The position numbers were made by a program, and so were the translations under genes. Positions 31,594-34,564 of a stretch of 34,564 nucleotides of DNA are shown one piece after another; position 1 is the stretch's first letter, and the number at the start of each line of letters is the position of its first letter. Below the pieces are notes generated by a model. The model was not told where the DNA came from. It did no database searches and was given only the letters and a program-made list of their open reading frames with translations. Source of the DNA: JBFGCT01 sp041581055 (GTDB lineage: Bacteria; Actinomycetota; Acidimicrobiia; Acidimicrobiales; Ilumatobacteraceae); contig JBFGCT010000020.1 of the NCBI GenBank assembly GCA_041581055.1, positions 1 through 34,564 on the forward strand, read 5' to 3'.

Positions 31594-34564
31594 CCGACCA
31601 ACTCGTCCCGCTGGCCGACGGGCATGTCGCGGCGGTCGCCGGCCCGTCGATCGAACTCGACGACGTCGCGAATCTGGGCAACGTCGACGACGCCCTCGCC
31701 GGGTTCTACGAGCGCCAGACGGCGGAGGTCGCGGAGGCGACCGGGGTCGCCGAACGCGAGATCCGGCACTGGATCGAGGACAACCTGATCAGCGAGCACG
31801 GCTTCCGCACCCAGTCGCTCGCGGGGACCGGCGCGGCCGCGCCCGAGGTGCTCGGCAGGCTCGTCGACGCGCATCTGATCCGCACCGAGTCGCGCCGCGG
31901 CGCCGAGTGGTACGAGCTCTCCCACGACCGCCTCGTCGCGCCCATCCGAGCCTCGAACGCCGACTGGCGGGCGGCGAACTTGTCGCCACTCCAGAACAAG
32001 GCGCAGGAGTGGCTCGCGCACGACCGATCCGATGGCCTGCTCATCGGCGGAAACGTGCTCGCCGAGGCCGACGACTGGGCCACCGACCACCCCGGCCAAC
32101 TGCTCGACGCGGAGCGGGAGTACCTGGAGACGTGCCACCAGCGCGAGTCGGCGGCGAAGGCGCTCAAGCGCAGCTCGCGCCGCAACCTGGTGCTGGCCGT
32201 CGTCGCGTTCGGTCTGCTGGTCGTCGCCATGGTCGGGGTGGTCATCGCGTTCAACGCGTGGAACGACGCACGAGACGCCGAAGGCGAGGCGCTCACCGCC
32301 GCCGAGGAGGCGAGCGCGGCAGAAGGCAGGGCGCTCACCGCCGCCGAGAAGGCCAAGGAGGAAGAAGCCAAGGCGGTCGCTGCCGCCGAGAAGGCCAAGG
32401 AGGAAGAAGCCAAGGCGCTCGCGGCCGCCGATCAGGCGCGGGCGTCGGAGCTGGCGGGGAGGTCTCGAGAGCTGCAGGCGGAGGATCCCGCGCTGGCGCT
32501 CGCCGTCGCCGCCGAGAGCACGGCGGTGACGAACCCGTCGAGACCGGACACGATTCGGGCCGTGGTCAGCGCACGGGTCGCGCTGAACGAGAGGCCGTCG
32601 CCGCTCGGTGCGCCCCAGCGGTTCGAGGACCCGGGCGTCACCGGCGTGTCGGTCAGCGCCGACGACCGGCTCGTCGCCGTCGGCGGCAACCGGACGCTGT
32701 GGCTGTACGAACCGGGGGCAGGTGCGGGCGTGGCGGCCCTCGAAGGACACGAGGGGTCGATACAGGACACTGCCTTCAGCGGTGATGGCCGGTGGTTGGC
32801 ATCGGCCGCGTCGATGGGCGAGCTCGTGCTCTGGGAACGGCGCGGGTCGTCGTTCGAGATGGGTCACGTGCTCGAACACTCGGCCGACGGCGTGACCGCT
32901 GACCTTGTTCACTCGGTCGCGTTCTCGTCGTCGTCGGAGTGGCTCGCGTCCGGTGACGACCGGGGCCGGGTGTGGTTGTGGGATCTGACCGTTGACCCAC
33001 CGGCGGGCCGCGTGCTCGAGCGTGGGCCCTTCGGCGCGGACGGCCAGAACCCGGGTGACGTGTTCGCCGTGGCGTTCCGCGGTGACGGATCGATCCTCGC
33101 CTCGGCCGAGGGCGACGCCAAGGTGGACGGCGACCGGCGAGATGACGACGACGGCGGCCAGATCGTGTTGTGGGATGTCTCGACAGGCCAGGCGATCAAG
33201 CGCCTGGTGGCGCCCGACGTCGGGGCTACCCCGGTGCGGTCGGCCGCCTATGTGGTCGCGTTCCACCCGGTGTTCGACCGGGAACCAGGGAGTCAGGACT
33301 TCCAGACCGACATCCTCGTCGCGGGGCACGCGGACGGCACGATCTGGTTCTGGTGGAGCCCGAACTCGGACCCGCAGCCGGGCGACGCCCCCCCGACCGC
33401 CCACCGTGTCATCGGCCATGAGCGAGCCGTACGGGGGCTGGCGTTCGACCCGACGGGCGAGGTGCTCGCGTCAGCGAGCACCGACCGGACGATCAAGCTG
33501 TGGTCGTCGCCGGATCCGCCGTACGGCGATTGGACGCAGCTCGGCGAACCGCTGACGCAGCACGACGAATGGGTTTCGGGCGTCGCCTTCACGAACGACG
33601 GCGGGGAGTTCGTCTCGAGCAGCGGAGATCACACCGTGCGCCGATGGGCGCTGCCCGCGGCGAACGGGCAGGCCGCCGCGACCGGGGGCGGCGAGCTTGC
33701 GGCCACCGACTCCGATGATTCGCGATGGCTGTCGCGGGAGGTGGTCCATCACGACTGCGGCGACGCCGACGCCGCGGCGAACGCGTGCTTCGCCACGGCG
33801 GTCGCCATCAGCGGTGATGGGTCGACGCTGGCGTCGGCCGGGTTCGACGGAATCATCCGGCGGTGGGACCCGCGCACTGGCGAACCGATCGGCGGGGAGC
33901 TCCGTCCAGGCGACGACGACCTGCTCGATCACGTCAACGGGAACCGGATGTACGCCGTCGCGTTCGGTCCTTCCGAGCAGGTGCTGGTGGCGGGCGGGCA
34001 CGGTCGTGTCTGGTTGTGGGACGCCACCGACGGTTCGCGCGGGTTGACGACGCTGCAGTTCGAGCCGGCGCCGTCGGGAGCGTCGGGGGACGTGGCGGTG
34101 GCGGAGAATCTGGCCGTGCGCGCCGTCGCCATCGATCCGTCGGGGACGTGGGCGGTCTCGGCCGGTGACGATGGCGTCGTTCGGCTGTTCGACATCGCGC
34201 GGCGGGTCGAGGTCGATTCGACGGCGGTCCTGAAAGCCGCCGACGAGGCGATCCGGCTCAACGCCGTCGCGTTCGCCGGGGATGGGCGGATCGCCGTCGG
34301 CGACGACGGCGGGAACGTGCGGACGCTCGAGATCGTGTCCGACGAGTTGACCGACCCCGTCGCCTTCAGCGACTTTCACCATCACGGAAGGGTGCGCGGG
34401 GTCGCGTTCGGGACCGAGCTGTTGGCCTCGGCGAGCAAGGACCAGCTCATCAAGCTCTGGGTCCCGTCTGATCCGGGCTTCGTGCCGAAGGTGCTGCGCG
34501 GGCACACCGAGGAGGTGGGGGCAGTGGTCCTCAATGAGGACGCGTCGTTGCTCGCCTCCGCGAG
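31590..34564 (+). CDS. Winged-helix, transmembrane, coiled-coil, WD40 protein (3' end outside window)
   Basis: Open frame of at least 991 residues running off the window, from a GTG overlapping the ATPase stop (GTGA). Residues about 1-125 are the STAND winged helix (ALAGFYERQTAEVAEATGVA, EREIRHWIEDNLIS, WYELSHDRLVAPIRASNADW). About 126-195 are helical. One strong transmembrane helix (about 200-222, LVLAVVAFGLLVVAMVGVVI) is followed by an Ala/Lys/Glu coiled coil (226-290) with 14-residue repeats. From about 325 there are many WD40-like units (for example HEGSIQDTAFSGDGRWLASA, HERAVRGLAFDPTGEVLASA, STDRTIKLW, FDGIIRRWDPRTGEPI), probably two propellers. WD40 propellers act as sensors in STAND systems. 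This is the C-terminal part of an nSTAND1-TM-WD40 protein, made as a separate chain. Confidence 0.9.
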   Translation, partial: MTDQLVPLADGHVAAVAGPSIELDDVANLGNVDDALAGFYERQTAEVAEATGVAEREIRHWIEDNLISEHGFRTQSLAGTGAAAPEVLGRLVDAHLIRTESRRGAEWYELSHDRLVAPIRASNADWRAANLSPLQNKAQEWLAHDRSDGLLIGGNVLAEADDWATDHPGQLLDAEREYLETCHQRESAAKALKRSSRRNLVLAVVAFGLLVVAMVGVVIAFNAWNDARDAEGEALTAAEEASAAEGRALTAAEKAKEEEAKAVAAAEKAKEEEAKALAAADQARASELAGRSRELQAEDPALALAVAAESTAVTNPSRPDTIRAVVSARVALNERPSPLGAPQRFEDPGVTGVSVSADDRLVAVGGNRTLWLYEPGAGAGVAALEGHEGSIQDTAFSGDGRWLASAASMGELVLWERRGSSFEMGHVLEHSADGVTADLVHSVAFSSSSEWLASGDDRGRVWLWDLTVDPPAGRVLERGPFGADGQNPGDVFAVAFRGDGSILASAEGDAKVDGDRRDDDDGGQIVLWDVSTGQAIKRLVAPDVGATPVRSAAYVVAFHPVFDREPGSQDFQTDILVAGHADGTIWFWWSPNSDPQPGDAPPTAHRVIGHERAVRGLAFDPTGEVLASASTDRTIKLWSSPDPPYGDWTQLGEPLTQHDEWVSGVAFTNDGGEFVSSSGDHTVRRWALPAANGQAAATGGGELAATDSDDSRWLSREVVHHDCGDADAAANACFATAVAISGDGSTLASAGFDGIIRRWDPRTGEPIGGELRPGDDDLLDHVNGNRMYAVAFGPSEQVLVAGGHGRVWLWDATDGSRGLTTLQFEPAPSGASGDVAVAENLAVRAVAIDPSGTWAVSAGDDGVVRLFDIARRVEVDSTAVLKAADEAIRLNAVAFAGDGRIAVGDDGGNVRTLEIVSDELTDPVAFSDFHHHGRVRGVAFGTELLASASKDQLIKLWVPSDPGFVPKVLRGHTEEVGAVVLNEDASLLASA
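32341..32417 (+). repeat. 35-bp repeat, 42-bp period, in the coiled coil
   Basis: Identical 35-bp copies at 32341-32375 and 32383-32417 (beginning ccgccgagaaggccaaggag) encode two copies of AEKAKEEEAKA. The period is 14 residues, two heptads, so changes in copy number keep the coiled-coil register. Confidence 0.9.

Noticed and set aside
31575..31600. Programmed -1 frameshift joining the ATPase and winged-helix/WD40 frames
   Set aside because: No X-XXY-YYZ slippery site before the stop, and a usable GTG overlaps the TGA, so stop-restart is the simpler reading; not fully excluded.

Overview
The window is very GC-rich, gene-dense DNA from an actinobacterium. The style of the genes (OmpR-type regulators, DivIVA-like coiled coil, nSTAND-WD40 proteins, GTG starts, many 4-base GTGA/ATGA gene overlaps, start codons placed directly behind TAnnnT promoter boxes) fits Actinomycetota, probably an Acidimicrobiia/Ilumatobacter-like lineage; that placement is inferred from sequence style, not from a marker gene. 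I see no rRNA, tRNA, CRISPR array or insertion sequence.

Layout. (1) 1-1706: 3' part of clpB (disaggregase). (2) 12746 down to 1781, minus strand: one long, translationally coupled operon for an extracellular polysaccharide. In transcription order it carries a DPM-type glycosyltransferase, a second GT2, a large multi-spanning membrane protein, a third GT2, a polysaccharide deacetylase, a GH16 lipoprotein glycanase, a FemAB/GNAT-like acyltransferase, a flippase fused to an aminoglycoside-phosphotransferase-type kinase, and a DivIVA-like coiled-coil protein. Its leader has two mutually exclusive hairpins next to the ribosome binding site. (3) 13169-14905, minus: a two-component pair (OmpR-type regulator, then histidine kinase), separated from the operon by a gene-free stretch with two different tandem duplications. 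(4) 14994-18426: a divergent pair, a HisD-family dehydrogenase that has lost canonical metal/catalytic residues and a Rieske-ThDP enzyme fusion, sharing a promoter region with a 47-bp-period direct repeat. (5) 18490-24230: nucleotide biosynthesis (purA, purB, pyrE) with a small membrane protein, a conserved basic/coiled-coil protein of unknown function and a GlcD-like FAD oxidase. (6) 24332-27605: an RND/MMPL exporter with an unusual Thr-rich tail and C-terminal domain, plus a tiny coupled ORF. (7) 27657-28526: an Fe(II)/2-oxoglutarate-type oxygenase. (8) 28778 to the window end: the most interesting locus, three genes joined by GTGA overlaps. They encode a TIR+SIR2-like protein, an nSTAND P-loop ATPase, and a winged-helix/transmembrane/coiled-coil/WD40 protein running off the end.

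How the last locus may work: TIR and SIR2 domains are NAD-consuming effectors in many bacterial immune systems, STAND ATPases are signal-dependent oligomerising switches, and WD40 propellers are sensors. Here effector, switch and sensor are three separate, co-translated polypeptides. The junction between the second and third genes falls inside what is usually one continuous STAND protein. The SIR2-like part has lost the usual catalytic His and the Asp of the TTNYD motif, while the TIR part keeps its Glu, so TIR may be the active effector. This reading is inference from domain content.
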